Part shown: positions 34,317-43,156 of the stretch, piece by piece
Numbering within the stretch: position 1 is the stretch's first letter
Layout: each line of letters opens with the position of its first letter
NCBI RefSeq assembly: GCF_963526985.1
Contig: NZ_CAURPW010000005.1
Location: 62,001 to 126,000 of the forward strand
Origin: an uncultured Campylobacter sp.
GTDB taxonomy: Bacteria; Campylobacterota; Campylobacteria; Campylobacterales; Campylobacteraceae
DNA length: 64,000 nt
Direction of reading: 5' to 3'
The notes under the pieces: generated by a model
Told to the model about the DNA's origin: nothing
The model's input: the letters and a program-made list of their open reading frames with translations, nothing else
The model's database searches: none
Made by a program: the position numbers and the translations under genes

Positions 34317-34664
34317 CTAATTGTATCCAAGTCTATATCCATTATCAAATAAATAATAGACTAATTGATTATCATCTAATCTATAAGTAAATTCACTTGA
34401 TTTATAATTTCTGTTATGATATTTTCTTCCATCCCAATAAGAAGGAATATTAGAAATATTATTAAAATATATTCTCAATTCTATTCCCCATTTATCGACA
34501 TCTCCTAGTAAACATATACCATAATCTCCAACAGAAACAGATTCATTATATTTACTATTGTACTTTTGAATGAAAGCCTTGATCTTATCTTCCCTTCCTT
34601 CAGCATCAATAAATATACGCTGCTTGCTACTGACTAAAAAATTATAAAACTCTTCATTGTACAT
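34317..34664 (-). CDS. KWG-motif protein, short form
   Basis: 115 aa, no recognised family. It contains GDYGICLLGDVDKWGIELRI and YFNNISNIPSYWDGR, the block shared with the 159-aa protein of the island. It ends FDNGYRLGYN. The gene begins 11 bases after the SPPY methyltransferase stop, with AGGATGA in front of ATG. No membrane segment or signal; presumably cytoplasmic. Confidence 0.6.
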   Translation of the reverse strand: MYNEEFYNFLVSSKQRIFIDAEGREDKIKAFIQKYNSKYNESVSVGDYGICLLGDVDKWGIELRIYFNNISNIPSYWDGRKYHNRNYKSSEFTYRLDDNQLVYYLFDNGYRLGYN

Positions 34665-34675
34665 TGCAAATCATC

Positions 34676-35452
34676 CTACTTTTTTATAAAAATCAATATA
34701 TACTCATGGACCTTATTTATGCGATATTTGTATGGATAACCTAAAGGTCTCATATTATTATAGTCTTGCTGTCTGTCCCAGATAATAATATCATCAAATA
34801 CATACCCTTGTTTTTGTAATTCTGTCGCCAAATCGCTATGAAGAGGGTAAAAAACACTTTTTTTTCGAATATCCATAACATTTACCAAGCAATATGCCCC
34901 AGGTTTCAAAACTCTATTAACTTTAAAAAATAATCTTCCCAATTCATTTATAAAAGTACGATATTCAGATATATTCCCCATATCATTGGACTTTTCCGAA
35001 TAGTTTATGCTCTGTTTCCCATCAGCACTCCGTTTCATATTTAATATGTCCCAATAAGGTGGTGATGTTAGACACAAATCAAATGAATTTTCTTCCAATT
35101 TATCCAATTCCGAAAAACTATTCCCATTAATAATTCTAATTTTTTTATCATTCCCAATCCTTTGTTCTGCAACCTTACAAAATTCCTGCGACAAATCTAT
35201 ACCAACAGCTTTACGGTCAAGATTATGTGCTGCAACAAGGCTCGAACCTACTCCATTGAACGGATCTATTATAAAAGCATCATTTTTTGAAAAAGTTTTT
35301 ATAAGCCTTTCGCACAAAGGAACAGGATATGAAGCCGGATGCCCCATATCCTTTTCTTCTTTAGTCTTAGTCAAATTTCTCCATATGCTAAAAGAATTTT
35401 GAAGCCACTCTTTCCCAGTTAAATTATTACATCTTTTCTCTTCATTTATCAT
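34676..35452 (-). CDS. DNA methyltransferase with SPPY motif
   Basis: 258 aa. Motif X-like MGHPASYPVPLCERLI (about 36-51), motif I DPFNGVGSS (63-71), motif II-like KAVGIDLS and motif IV TSPPYWDI (129-136). The SPPY form is usual for N4-cytosine and some N6-adenine methyltransferases; the base cannot be decided here. The order X-I-IV is not that of classical beta-class enzymes, where IV comes first, so this is a permuted type. It overlaps the upstream methyltransferase by 11 bases. Confidence 0.85.
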   Translation of the reverse strand: MINEEKRCNNLTGKEWLQNSFSIWRNLTKTKEEKDMGHPASYPVPLCERLIKTFSKNDAFIIDPFNGVGSSLVAAHNLDRKAVGIDLSQEFCKVAEQRIGNDKKIRIINGNSFSELDKLEENSFDLCLTSPPYWDILNMKRSADGKQSINYSEKSNDMGNISEYRTFINELGRLFFKVNRVLKPGAYCLVNVMDIRKKSVFYPLHSDLATELQKQGYVFDDIIIWDRQQDYNNMRPLGYPYKYRINKVHEYILIFIKK

Positions 35453-36842
35453 TATGCCACCTCTTCGACTGTATACTTTTCATTTGCAAATCTATGTGTA
35501 ATCTTTCATTTTCAGATATATTATAAGTCTGATATATCAAATCATTTAAAGCTTCCATCATGTCAAACCAACTGTCGCTCATATATTCAATTTTTTCTAA
35601 TGATTTAACAATGCTTATTATCTTAGAAAATGTATTATCTTTTATTATTAAAGGTAATTTTTTTAAGTATTTTGCATCTGTGTGCATTGTAAGTTTTGAA
35701 TTATTATAACAAAAATTAAGCAAATAATAATTACATAAATTAGAATGTAAAAATCCCAATATATATCGACACATTTTTTCATCGCCATCAGTAAAAACAG
35801 TTACTGTCTCTCCAGCTTCAAGGTTTCCTGCAAAACTTGCAATTATTCCTGCTTCAGCACTATAAATATTCTGTATAAAGACTTTATTTCCCTTCTTAGG
35901 GACTTCAATATTTTTAAATGAGAATTTACGTATATCCTTTCCAACTATCGCTTTATCCGACTTCGACTTTCCTCTGCCTACATATCCAGTACACACATCA
36001 CTAAATTTTTGATATGTACCTTCCAATTTTTTATAAATTGTAAAATCTTCTTCACTACCAAATAATAAAATTTCATCTTTGTAAAAGCTTTGAGGGACTT
36101 CTAGTTTCTTGACAATTTCACAATCTTCATACTTGTATATAGAAATATTATTATCATTCATAAAGCTATTTTCTAAAGTTAATACGATCTGCTCTCCCCT
36201 AACATTTTTGAAATACTTGCCTATATCTAAAATAGAAACAATTTGTTTCTCATTTAAGATTGTTTTTCTTAACATTGAATATGAAGCAACGTGAAGAAAG
36301 TTTTTAGGTATGATATAGGATATTGTTCCATTTGCTTTAATCAAATCAAATGCTTTATACATTGCAGCAATAAATAAGTTACTACCTGAATCCTTTACTT
36401 TTCTTAAAAACAAGTAATCAGATGTATCAATCATAATATCTTTTGCAATAGGTGCATACGGCGGATTTCCAATAATTGCATCAACCGGCTCTGATAAATT
36501 GAATTTATTCAAAATATACTCAGCATCATTGCCAAGCGTATCCAATGTTCTAATGTTGTTTGTGTCTATATTTTTTTTTGCTAACGAAATTGCACATTTA
36601 TCAATATCAGCTCCGTATATTTTTTCATACCCTAATTCTTTTGCCACTGTAAGAAAATTTCCCGTTCCACAACAAGGATCCAGAATTATGGATTTTTTTG
36701 GCAAACTCAAAAATTCCATAATTTGACTTGCTAATTTTATATCTGTGTAAAAAATACCATTATCTTTTTTAAAACCTGCATTAAGAGATTTTTCGTAATT
36801 TTTACTAATACAAGAATAATGTTCTAATGATATTTTAATCAT
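35442..36842 (-). CDS. N6-adenine DNA methyltransferase, gamma class
   Basis: 466 aa. Motif I DPCCGTGNFL (about 55-64), ADIDKCAISLAKKN (motif II), motif IV NPPYAP (about 124-129), then a long target-recognition region after residue 230. The form resembles Eco57I/TaqI-type adenine methyltransferases. It is the first gene of the island's transcription unit and ends 40 bases before the guaA stop codon. Being long, it carries its own specificity; no separate S subunit is needed. Confidence 0.9.
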   Translation of the reverse strand: MIKISLEHYSCISKNYEKSLNAGFKKDNGIFYTDIKLASQIMEFLSLPKKSIILDPCCGTGNFLTVAKELGYEKIYGADIDKCAISLAKKNIDTNNIRTLDTLGNDAEYILNKFNLSEPVDAIIGNPPYAPIAKDIMIDTSDYLFLRKVKDSGSNLFIAAMYKAFDLIKANGTISYIIPKNFLHVASYSMLRKTILNEKQIVSILDIGKYFKNVRGEQIVLTLENSFMNDNNISIYKYEDCEIVKKLEVPQSFYKDEILLFGSEEDFTIYKKLEGTYQKFSDVCTGYVGRGKSKSDKAIVGKDIRKFSFKNIEVPKKGNKVFIQNIYSAEAGIIASFAGNLEAGETVTVFTDGDEKMCRYILGFLHSNLCNYYLLNFCYNNSKLTMHTDAKYLKKLPLIIKDNTFSKIISIVKSLEKIEYMSDSWFDMMEALNDLIYQTYNISENERLHIDLQMKSIQSKRWHNDK

Positions 36843-36882
36843 TTTAAATTAGCTTCATATTATATGGCATATAATCATTATA

Positions 36883-38415
36883 CTACTCCCACTCTATCGT
36901 TGCAGGCGGTTTGCTAGAGATGTCGTAAACTACGCGGTTGATGCCGTCTACTTCGTTTATGATGCGGCGAGAGACGTTTTCTAGTAGGTCGTACGGCAAG
37001 CGCGAGAAGCTAGCCGTCATGCCGTCGCTAGCGTCCACCACGCGCACGCACACGGCGTTTTCGTAGGTGCGGTTATCGCCCATTACGCCGACTGAATTTA
37101 CGTTTAAAAGCACGCAAAAAGCTTGCCACGTCTTGTTGTACCAGCCGCTTGATTTTAGCTCGTCGCGCAGGATCACGTCGGCTTTGCGTAGTAGCTCGAG
37201 GCTCGGCGTATTTACCTCGCCCATTATGCGGATCGCAAGGCCCGGACCGGGGAATGGATGGCGAAACACCAAATCCCTGCTAAGACCAAGCTCAAGGCCG
37301 AGTTGACGCACCTCGTCTTTAAAAATCTCTCTTAAAGGCTCGATTAGCTCAAAGCTCATCCAATCAGGCAGCCCGCCCACGTTGTGGTGGCTTTTGATCG
37401 TCTTGCTCGAGCCTACGACCGAGCTTTCGATGATGTCGGTATAGAGCGTGCCTTGGGCTAAAAATTTGACATTATCGTGCTTTTTGGCCTCTTTTTCAAA
37501 GATTTCGATGAAAGTTTCGCCGATGATCTTGCGTTTTTTCTCCGGATCTGTTACGCCGGCAAGCCTTTCTAGGAAAGTTTTACTCGCGTCTATGCTAACT
37601 AGTTCTACGCCAAGCTTGGTTCTAAAAGTCGCCTCCACCTGCTCGCGCTCGCCCGTTCTAAGTAGTCCGTTATCGACGAAAACCAGGATCAAATTTTGCG
37701 GTATCGCGGCGGCCAGAAGCGCGGCGGTGACGGAGCTATCCACGCCTCCGCTAACGGCGCAAAGGACTTTTTTGTTACCGACCGTTTCTTTGATTTTAGC
37801 GATCTGGGTTTTGGCAAAGCTGCCCATATTCCACGTGCTTTCGCAGCCGCAGATATATTTGGCGAAATTTTTTAAGATCTGCGTACCAAACTCGCTGTGC
37901 TGCACCTCGGGATGAAACTGCAAAGCGTAAAATTTACGCGCGTCGTCGCCGAATACGCAATAAGGCGAATTTTCGCTCGTCGCCAACGCCTCAAAGCCGT
38001 TTGGTAAATTTTTTACAAAGTCGGAGTGGCTCATCCAAACGATCTGCTTTTGGGGCAAATCGGTAAAAAGTCGGTGCTCCTTAGTCACGGTTAGCTCGGC
38101 TTTGCCGTACTCCTTGTGGGAGGCCGGAGCGACCTGGGCGCCGAATTTGTGCGCCAAAAGCTGCATACCGTAGCAAATGCCTAAAATCGGCAGTTTTGGC
38201 TTAAACACGCCCTCGTCGCAAAAATACGCGTCAGGAGCATAGACGCTAGCAGGCCCGCCGCTTAGGATTATGCCTTTTGGCTTTTTTGCTTTGATCTCCT
38301 CGACCTTAGCATTAAAAGGCAAAATTTCGGTATAAACGCCCTGTTCGCGCAAGCGCCTAGCGATTAGCTGGGTGTATTGCGAACCAAAATCCAAAACTAT
38401 TATCGTGTTATTCAT
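36883..38415 (-). CDS. guaA: GMP synthase (glutamine-hydrolysing)
   Basis: 510 aa. Class I glutamine amidotransferase domain (ILGICYGMQLLAHKFG with the catalytic Cys, QFHPEVQHSE with His and Glu), ATP pyrophosphatase domain (CAVSGGVDSSVTAALLA) and the C-terminal dimerisation domain ending DISSKPPATIEWE. It makes GMP from XMP. Full length with no sign of damage despite bordering the acquired island. In C. jejuni the neighbours are also the DUF721-like gene and uvrC. Confidence 0.97.
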   Translation of the reverse strand: MNNTIIVLDFGSQYTQLIARRLREQGVYTEILPFNAKVEEIKAKKPKGIILSGGPASVYAPDAYFCDEGVFKPKLPILGICYGMQLLAHKFGAQVAPASHKEYGKAELTVTKEHRLFTDLPQKQIVWMSHSDFVKNLPNGFEALATSENSPYCVFGDDARKFYALQFHPEVQHSEFGTQILKNFAKYICGCESTWNMGSFAKTQIAKIKETVGNKKVLCAVSGGVDSSVTAALLAAAIPQNLILVFVDNGLLRTGEREQVEATFRTKLGVELVSIDASKTFLERLAGVTDPEKKRKIIGETFIEIFEKEAKKHDNVKFLAQGTLYTDIIESSVVGSSKTIKSHHNVGGLPDWMSFELIEPLREIFKDEVRQLGLELGLSRDLVFRHPFPGPGLAIRIMGEVNTPSLELLRKADVILRDELKSSGWYNKTWQAFCVLLNVNSVGVMGDNRTYENAVCVRVVDASDGMTASFSRLPYDLLENVSRRIINEVDGINRVVYDISSKPPATIEWE

Positions 38416-38424
38416 GCCTGCCCT

Positions 38425-39816
38425 TTAGAAATATAAATGCAAAATTTCAAACTGCACGTACCAAATCGCCACGGATACTACGTAGCCGACTACTACCGTC
38501 CAAGCAAGCCTCATATGCGCGCCGAAGGTATATATGCCCTTTAGTTTGCCCATCACGCCTACGCCGGCAGCCGAACCAAAGCTTATCATAGACCCGCCGA
38601 TACCGGCAGTTAAGGTAACTAGTAGCCACTGGCTTAAATTTTCGCCCGCATCTGCGCCCATCATAGGATTTGCTTTTAGTACGGCGGACATAACAGGGAC
38701 GTTATCCACGATAGCGGATAGGAAGCCGACTCCTATATTTACGGCAGTGGCGCCGAATTTATCGTAAAGCGAAACGGCGTAATTTAAAAATCCTACGAAG
38801 TGCAACGCGCCCACGGCGGCAAGGATACCGAAGAAGAAGAAAAGCGTGTTGTTTTCGATCTTTGACATATAGTGAAAGACGTGCATAGGCTCTTCGTTTT
38901 TATTAGTTTTTTTGTAGACGTAAGTGTAAAGGCTAAGAAGCGAGAAGCCAAACATCATGCCCCACATTGCAGGTAGGTGGAAAAGCTGATGCATCATAAC
39001 TGCCGAAAATATCGTAAATGCGCCAAGTCCAATGACGACTTTGCCGCCTTTTTTGATGCTTACTTTCGGCTCCGTCGCAGGGTCAAAGTGCGGACTACCC
39101 TCAGGCACGACGCGCGCTAGCAAAAACGCCGTAACCAGCCAGCCGATAAACGAGGCCGGGAAAAGCGCGAAAAAGTCGATAAACGGAGCCTTGCCCGCAG
39201 CCCAAGCCATCAGAGTCGTTATATCGCCGAACGGACTCCACGCGCCGCCCGCGTTTGCTGCTACGACGATGTTTATAGCGCCCGCGACTAGGAAATTTAC
39301 GTTATTTTTATCTATCGTTAAAAGAACGGTAGAAAGGATAAGAGCGGTAGTTAGATTGTCGGCGACGGGGCTGATAAAAAACGCCAAAATACCCGTTAGC
39401 CAAAATAGCTTTTTATACGTGTAGCCCTTTGAGACGAGGTTGTATTTTAGCGCGTTAAACACGTCCCGCTCTATAAGCGCCTCGATATAGGTCATCGCAA
39501 CCATGAGGAAAAATACGATCTGCGAAATCTCTAAAATCAGGTGATTTACCTCATTTTGCAACGAATGCACGTCTAGGCCGTTTGCCAGCATATAAAAGCC
39601 GATGAGCAAGAACATAAAAGTACCGATAAATATGGCCGGTTTAGCCTTGTCCATATGAAAATTTTCTTCCGTAGCGATGAAAAAATATCCCACGACGAAA
39701 ATAATGAGGCATGCTATACCCACCCACGTAGTCGTTAAATTTAACGCCTCGCCCGCAGCGTCGCCGCTACCGAAAGCAAGCGCGAAAAATAGACCCAAAA
39801 GTCCGACGATCTTCAT
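38425..39816 (-). CDS. nhaD: Na+/H+ antiporter, NhaD family
   Basis: 463 aa, about 12 membrane helices after an N-terminal segment (MKIVGLLGLFFALAFGSGDA) that may be a leader. NhaD signatures include SPVADNLTTALILSTVLL, AANAGGAWSPFGDITTLMAW, the late SAIVDNVPVMSAVL, and GIGGSMISFGSAAGVGVMG. It exchanges external protons for internal sodium or lithium across the inner membrane. It lies nine bases upstream of guaA on the same strand. Confidence 0.92.
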   Translation of the reverse strand: MKIVGLLGLFFALAFGSGDAAGEALNLTTTWVGIACLIIFVVGYFFIATEENFHMDKAKPAIFIGTFMFLLIGFYMLANGLDVHSLQNEVNHLILEISQIVFFLMVAMTYIEALIERDVFNALKYNLVSKGYTYKKLFWLTGILAFFISPVADNLTTALILSTVLLTIDKNNVNFLVAGAINIVVAANAGGAWSPFGDITTLMAWAAGKAPFIDFFALFPASFIGWLVTAFLLARVVPEGSPHFDPATEPKVSIKKGGKVVIGLGAFTIFSAVMMHQLFHLPAMWGMMFGFSLLSLYTYVYKKTNKNEEPMHVFHYMSKIENNTLFFFFGILAAVGALHFVGFLNYAVSLYDKFGATAVNIGVGFLSAIVDNVPVMSAVLKANPMMGADAGENLSQWLLVTLTAGIGGSMISFGSAAGVGVMGKLKGIYTFGAHMRLAWTVVVGYVVSVAIWYVQFEILHLYF

Positions 39817-39830
39817 TTACTCTCCTTGAT

Positions 39831-39983
39831 TTATAGTTTATTTATCTTTTCGGTTTTGCTGTTTGATGGCTCGGACGGTTCTTCGTAGAACGGATCGCCC
39901 TTGTGGCCGCAGCCTGCTATAAAAATTAACAAAAAAAATGCTAAAATCGCCTTATGAAAGACGCTAAGACTATTATTCGACAT
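39831..39983 (-). CDS. Small lipoprotein (LptM-like)
   Basis: 50 aa, read directly from the sequence. It starts MSNNSLSVFHK, then a hydrophobic helix AILAFFLLIFIAGC with the lipobox Cys25, then GHKGDPFYEEPSEPSNSK and a short Lys-rich end. The CGxKGDPxYEEP start of the mature part is like the small lipoproteins of the LptM/YifL type (CGxKGPLxxP), known to help LptD folding in enterobacteria. AAAGGA lies 11 bases before the ATG. Its first 30 bases overlap, head to head, the start of the DUF721-like gene. nhaD follows 15 bases later. Confidence 0.65.
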   Translation of the reverse strand: MSNNSLSVFHKAILAFFLLIFIAGCGHKGDPFYEEPSEPSNSKTEKINKL

Positions 39984-40436
39984 ATTGTTGATAATCCTTT
40001 TTATAAAGAGTTAAAAAACCGTAGCGAGTGCGGGGAATTTTTACGGCTTTTAAGCCTAAATCATCGCAGGCTCATCGCCTTTTGCTACGAGAAAAACGGC
40101 ATTTTGTTTTTCGCCCTGTTTCATCCGCTAGGACTTCAGGAATTAAAAAGCGATAGTAGTATAAAAATGTTAAAAGGCTTATTAAAAATCTATTCTAGCG
40201 TAAATTTTGACGGCAGGCTCGCTCGCGTAACGGACGTTAAATTTTTTGTGACAAAGCATTTAAAATTTAAAAAAGTAACCGATCCGTACGAAAAAAAGCG
40301 AATTTTTACCTACGCCGAGCCGGCCAAGGGAGAGTTCGTAAATTTAGCCAAAAGCGAGCGGATTTTCGATGGGTTTGAAAAGATCCGCCTAGCTATCAAG
40401 CAAAATTTAGCCAAAGAATCAAGCGGGGCGCGATGA
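39954..40436 (+). CDS. DUF721/DciA-like protein
   Basis: 160 aa. The central part FCYEKNGILFFALFHPLGLQ, followed by ELKSDSSIKMLKGLLKIYSS, matches the C-terminal pattern of the DUF721 family (a strand, HP-x-x-x-QEL, then SI-x-x-L). In bacteria with DciA this fold binds the replicative helicase DnaB; whether this protein does so is unproven. It is the first gene of a rightward run with a 49-aa ORF and uvrC, the arrangement seen in C. jejuni next to guaA. Confidence 0.7.
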   Translation: MKDAKTIIRHIVDNPFYKELKNRSECGEFLRLLSLNHRRLIAFCYEKNGILFFALFHPLGLQELKSDSSIKMLKGLLKIYSSVNFDGRLARVTDVKFFVTKHLKFKKVTDPYEKKRIFTYAEPAKGEFVNLAKSERIFDGFEKIRLAIKQNLAKESSGAR

Positions 40437-40582
40437 AACGAGATAAAATCCGGCTAAATTTAGACACAAAGTACGCAAACGAACTACTTCAAATTCATAA
40501 AAACTATGCGGCGCAAACCTCGTCAAATTTAACCGCGCAAAGCAAAAGCGTAAATTTACAAACGGGAGCTAGATTTTGCTAA
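40433..40582 (+). CDS. Small ORF before uvrC, 49 aa
   Basis: Begins MKRDKIRLNLDTKYANELLQ and ends NLQTGARFC. Its ATG overlaps the DUF721-like stop (ATGA), with GGGGCG in front, and its stop lies seven bases inside uvrC, so it links the two genes translationally. No family recognised. The tight packing on both sides is the reason to call it. Confidence 0.45.
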   Translation: MKRDKIRLNLDTKYANELLQIHKNYAAQTSSNLTAQSKSVNLQTGARFC

Positions 40583-42390
40583 TCGACGAGATACGCTCAT
40601 TGCCTGCTCATCCCGGCGTTTATCAGTATTTCGACAAAGCGGGCAAGCTTCTTTACGTCGGCAAGGCTAAAGTTTTAAAAAACCGCGTCAAAAGCTACTT
40701 TTCATTTACGCCAAGTCTCGCCCCCTCGCCCAAGGTTAGCCCGCGCATCCACAAGATGATCAGCGAGGCCGTACACCTCGAGTATATCGTCACTCCCAGC
40801 GAAGCCGACGCGCTGATACTGGAAAACTCCTTCATCAAGCAGCTAAGGCCAAAATACAACATCTTGCTGCGCGACGATAAGACCTACCCCTACATCTACG
40901 TAAATTTGGACGAGGATTTCCCGCGCTTTGAGATCACGCGCAAGATCGTCCGAGGCAAAAACGTCAAGTATTTCGGGCCGTATTTTCGCGGCGCGCGCGA
41001 GCTTTTAGATGCGCTAAGGCTGAGCTTTAAACTCGTGCAAAGCAAAAGCGCGCTCAAAGCCACGGGTGCGTATCTGCCCTATCAGATCGGCTACTCTGAA
41101 GCCCCTCTCATCAGTAAAATTTCGCCTGCAGACTACGCCAAGGTCGTAGAGGGCGCGATCGCGGCGCTAAATAATCCGCTTTCTATGCTGCCAAAGCTCG
41201 TAAATTTGATGAACAAATACGCCCAAAACGAAAACTACGAGCAAGCCGCCCTCGTGCGCGATAAGATCAACGCGATCAAGGATCTAGACGTCAAAATCGA
41301 GGTCGATCTAGCTAAGCTCGAGGATTTTGAGGTTTTTGCCGTGGGCGCGGAGCAAAATTTGCTTTGCGCGGTGCGTTTTAGCGTGCACGGCGGCAAAATT
41401 AGCGGCGTGTATCAAAATATCACGAACGCCAAAATGAGCTCGCAAGGCGATCTAAACGACGCGTACAAACAAATCGTTTTAGAGAGCTTTCCAGCTGGCG
41501 CGCCAGTAGTGAGCGCGAAAATTTACGTACTAGAAGCCTTTGAGGACGCAAGTCTCGTGGAGGAGATTTTAACCGCTCGCCACGGCCGTAAATTTAGCAT
41601 CTGCGTGCCTAAAATCGGCGAGAAAAAGCGCATCTGCGAGATGGCGCTAACAAACGCGCAAGTCTTTATCCAAAAGTACCTAAAAACCCACGACGACGCG
41701 TTTTTGGACGAGTTAAAGGAGTATTTCGGCCTAGCATGCGCGCCGCACGTCATCGAGACCTTTGACAACTCGCATATGTTCGGCGCGGCCGCGGTCGGCG
41801 CGATGGTGCGCTTTGAGCACGGCAACTTCGCCAAAGAGTACTACCGCCACATGCACCTCTCTTATGCAAACGACTACGATCAGATGCGCCAGATGCTAAC
41901 CGAGCGCGCTTTGCGGTTTGACAAGCTTAGTCCGCCAGATCTGTGGCTCATCGACGGCGGTCAGGCGCTGCTGGATCTTGCCACGGATATCATCGCTAGT
42001 AGCGGTGCAAACGTCGATATACTCGCCATCTCAAAAGAAAAAATAGACGCCAAAGCCCACCGCGCAAAAGGTGGCGCGAGGGATAAAATTTACGCTAGCA
42101 GCGGCGTATTTACGCTACCGACGAACGACAGACGGCTTCAGTTTTTCCAGCGACTTCGCGACGAGGCGCACCGATTTGCGATTACCTTTCATCAAAAAAC
42201 CAAGCGCAAAGAGGATCTGGGCGCTAGCAAGCTAGCAGACGCGGGCGTATCGGCGGGAAGTATCGCAAAGCTCGTTAAATTTTACGGCAGCTTTGAAGCG
42301 ATAATGACTGCAACGAGCGAAGAGATCGAAAAGGTGACGAATAGGAACGTGGCGGCCAAAATCGAGCAGCTAAAAGAGAGCGAAATTTGA
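40576..42390 (+). CDS. uvrC: Excinuclease ABC subunit C
   Basis: 604 aa from a TTG start preceded by GGGAGCT. N-terminal GIY-YIG nuclease (HPGVYQYFDKAGKLLYVGKA), UvrB-binding UVR motif (NYEQAALVRDKINAI, about 215-229), C-terminal RNase H-like nuclease (FDNSHMFGAAAVGAMV, and LIDGGQALLDLA) and a helix-hairpin-helix end. It makes both incisions around DNA lesions. Confidence 0.96.
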   Translation: MLIDEIRSLPAHPGVYQYFDKAGKLLYVGKAKVLKNRVKSYFSFTPSLAPSPKVSPRIHKMISEAVHLEYIVTPSEADALILENSFIKQLRPKYNILLRDDKTYPYIYVNLDEDFPRFEITRKIVRGKNVKYFGPYFRGARELLDALRLSFKLVQSKSALKATGAYLPYQIGYSEAPLISKISPADYAKVVEGAIAALNNPLSMLPKLVNLMNKYAQNENYEQAALVRDKINAIKDLDVKIEVDLAKLEDFEVFAVGAEQNLLCAVRFSVHGGKISGVYQNITNAKMSSQGDLNDAYKQIVLESFPAGAPVVSAKIYVLEAFEDASLVEEILTARHGRKFSICVPKIGEKKRICEMALTNAQVFIQKYLKTHDDAFLDELKEYFGLACAPHVIETFDNSHMFGAAAVGAMVRFEHGNFAKEYYRHMHLSYANDYDQMRQMLTERALRFDKLSPPDLWLIDGGQALLDLATDIIASSGANVDILAISKEKIDAKAHRAKGGARDKIYASSGVFTLPTNDRRLQFFQRLRDEAHRFAITFHQKTKRKEDLGASKLADAGVSAGSIAKLVKFYGSFEAIMTATSEEIEKVTNRNVAAKIEQLKESEI

Positions 42391-42645
42391 TGAAATTTGG
42401 GGCTTGTTTTGCAAAATCCGCCCTGAAATTTGAGCTAAATTTGACGCATTTGTTTTCGTTAAATTTAAAAGCACAAATTTAACTCCCCGCTTTTGGGTAA
42501 ATTTCGCCGCAGTTATTTGCAAGTCAATCCGTCAAATTTGACGCAAAAAGCGATCAAATTTTCGCGCTAAACCTAAAATTTACGCGGGCGATTACGTAGC
42601 GCAAATTTAAATTCCACGCCGCCGCCAAGGTCTGCATCGGCAAAT

Positions 42646-42939
42646 TTAGCGTTTCGCAGCTTTTTCTATCGCTTCCGCGGCTTTGCAGCCATCATTCCAG
42701 CCGTAAGCGCACGCCTTTTGCAGATAGTTTTTTGCGCTAATTACGTCTTTTTTGCCAAGCATTGCGTTGTAGTAAAGTACGCCCAGATTAAAGCACGACA
42801 TCCCGTCTTTTGCCTCGCAGGCTTTGCGCCAGATTTCGCCCGCTTTTTGCGCGTCTTTTTTGACGCCGAGCCCCTGCTCGTAAAGCGAGCCTAAATTCGC
42901 ACAACCTAGCAGATAGCCGACTAATGTAAATTTAACCAA
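42646..42939 (-). pseudogene. Truncated copy of the Sel1-repeat gene
   Basis: 97 codons nearly identical to the C-terminal half of the intact Sel1-repeat protein at 45518-46138 (shared GYLLGCANLGSLYEQGLG to the end EKAAKR, with about seven substitutions). Homology stops at about 42918, where the reading frame runs into unrelated bases; the nearest start is a TTG without a ribosome-binding site and no signal peptide is present. It is a 5'-deleted duplicate and marks the left edge of the accessory segment between the two copies. Confidence 0.75.
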
Positions 42940-43156
42940 AAAGATTATATTTTGATGATATTGCCGCTAAGCGCCGCATTCTGGAATTCGTCCTTATAAG
43001 CGAACATTTTATGATACTTTTTACGCGCCATAAAAGGCGTATGGCTAAAAAGCGCCGAGCTTAGCAATTTTTACTACGACCTAGCCGTGATTTTGGCGTT
43101 TTTATGCGTTAGCAGGGCTGTACGCTCGCTAGGCACAAAAGGGCGCTGGATTAGGA

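Larger units (their letters stand above)
32328..36842 (-). other. AT-rich restriction-modification-like island
   Basis: Six leftward genes and one gene remnant, clearly richer in A and T than both neighbours (bicupin and guaA), with different codon use: a sign of transfer. Order of transcription: NPPY methyltransferase, SPPY methyltransferase, KWG protein, decayed methyltransferase tail, second KWG protein, LAGLIDADG-like protein, PD-(D/E)XK protein. Most neighbours overlap or nearly touch. Two methyltransferases suggest an asymmetric target with each strand methylated by its own enzyme. No integrase, transposase or tRNA borders it, so how it arrived is not visible. Confidence 0.75.
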
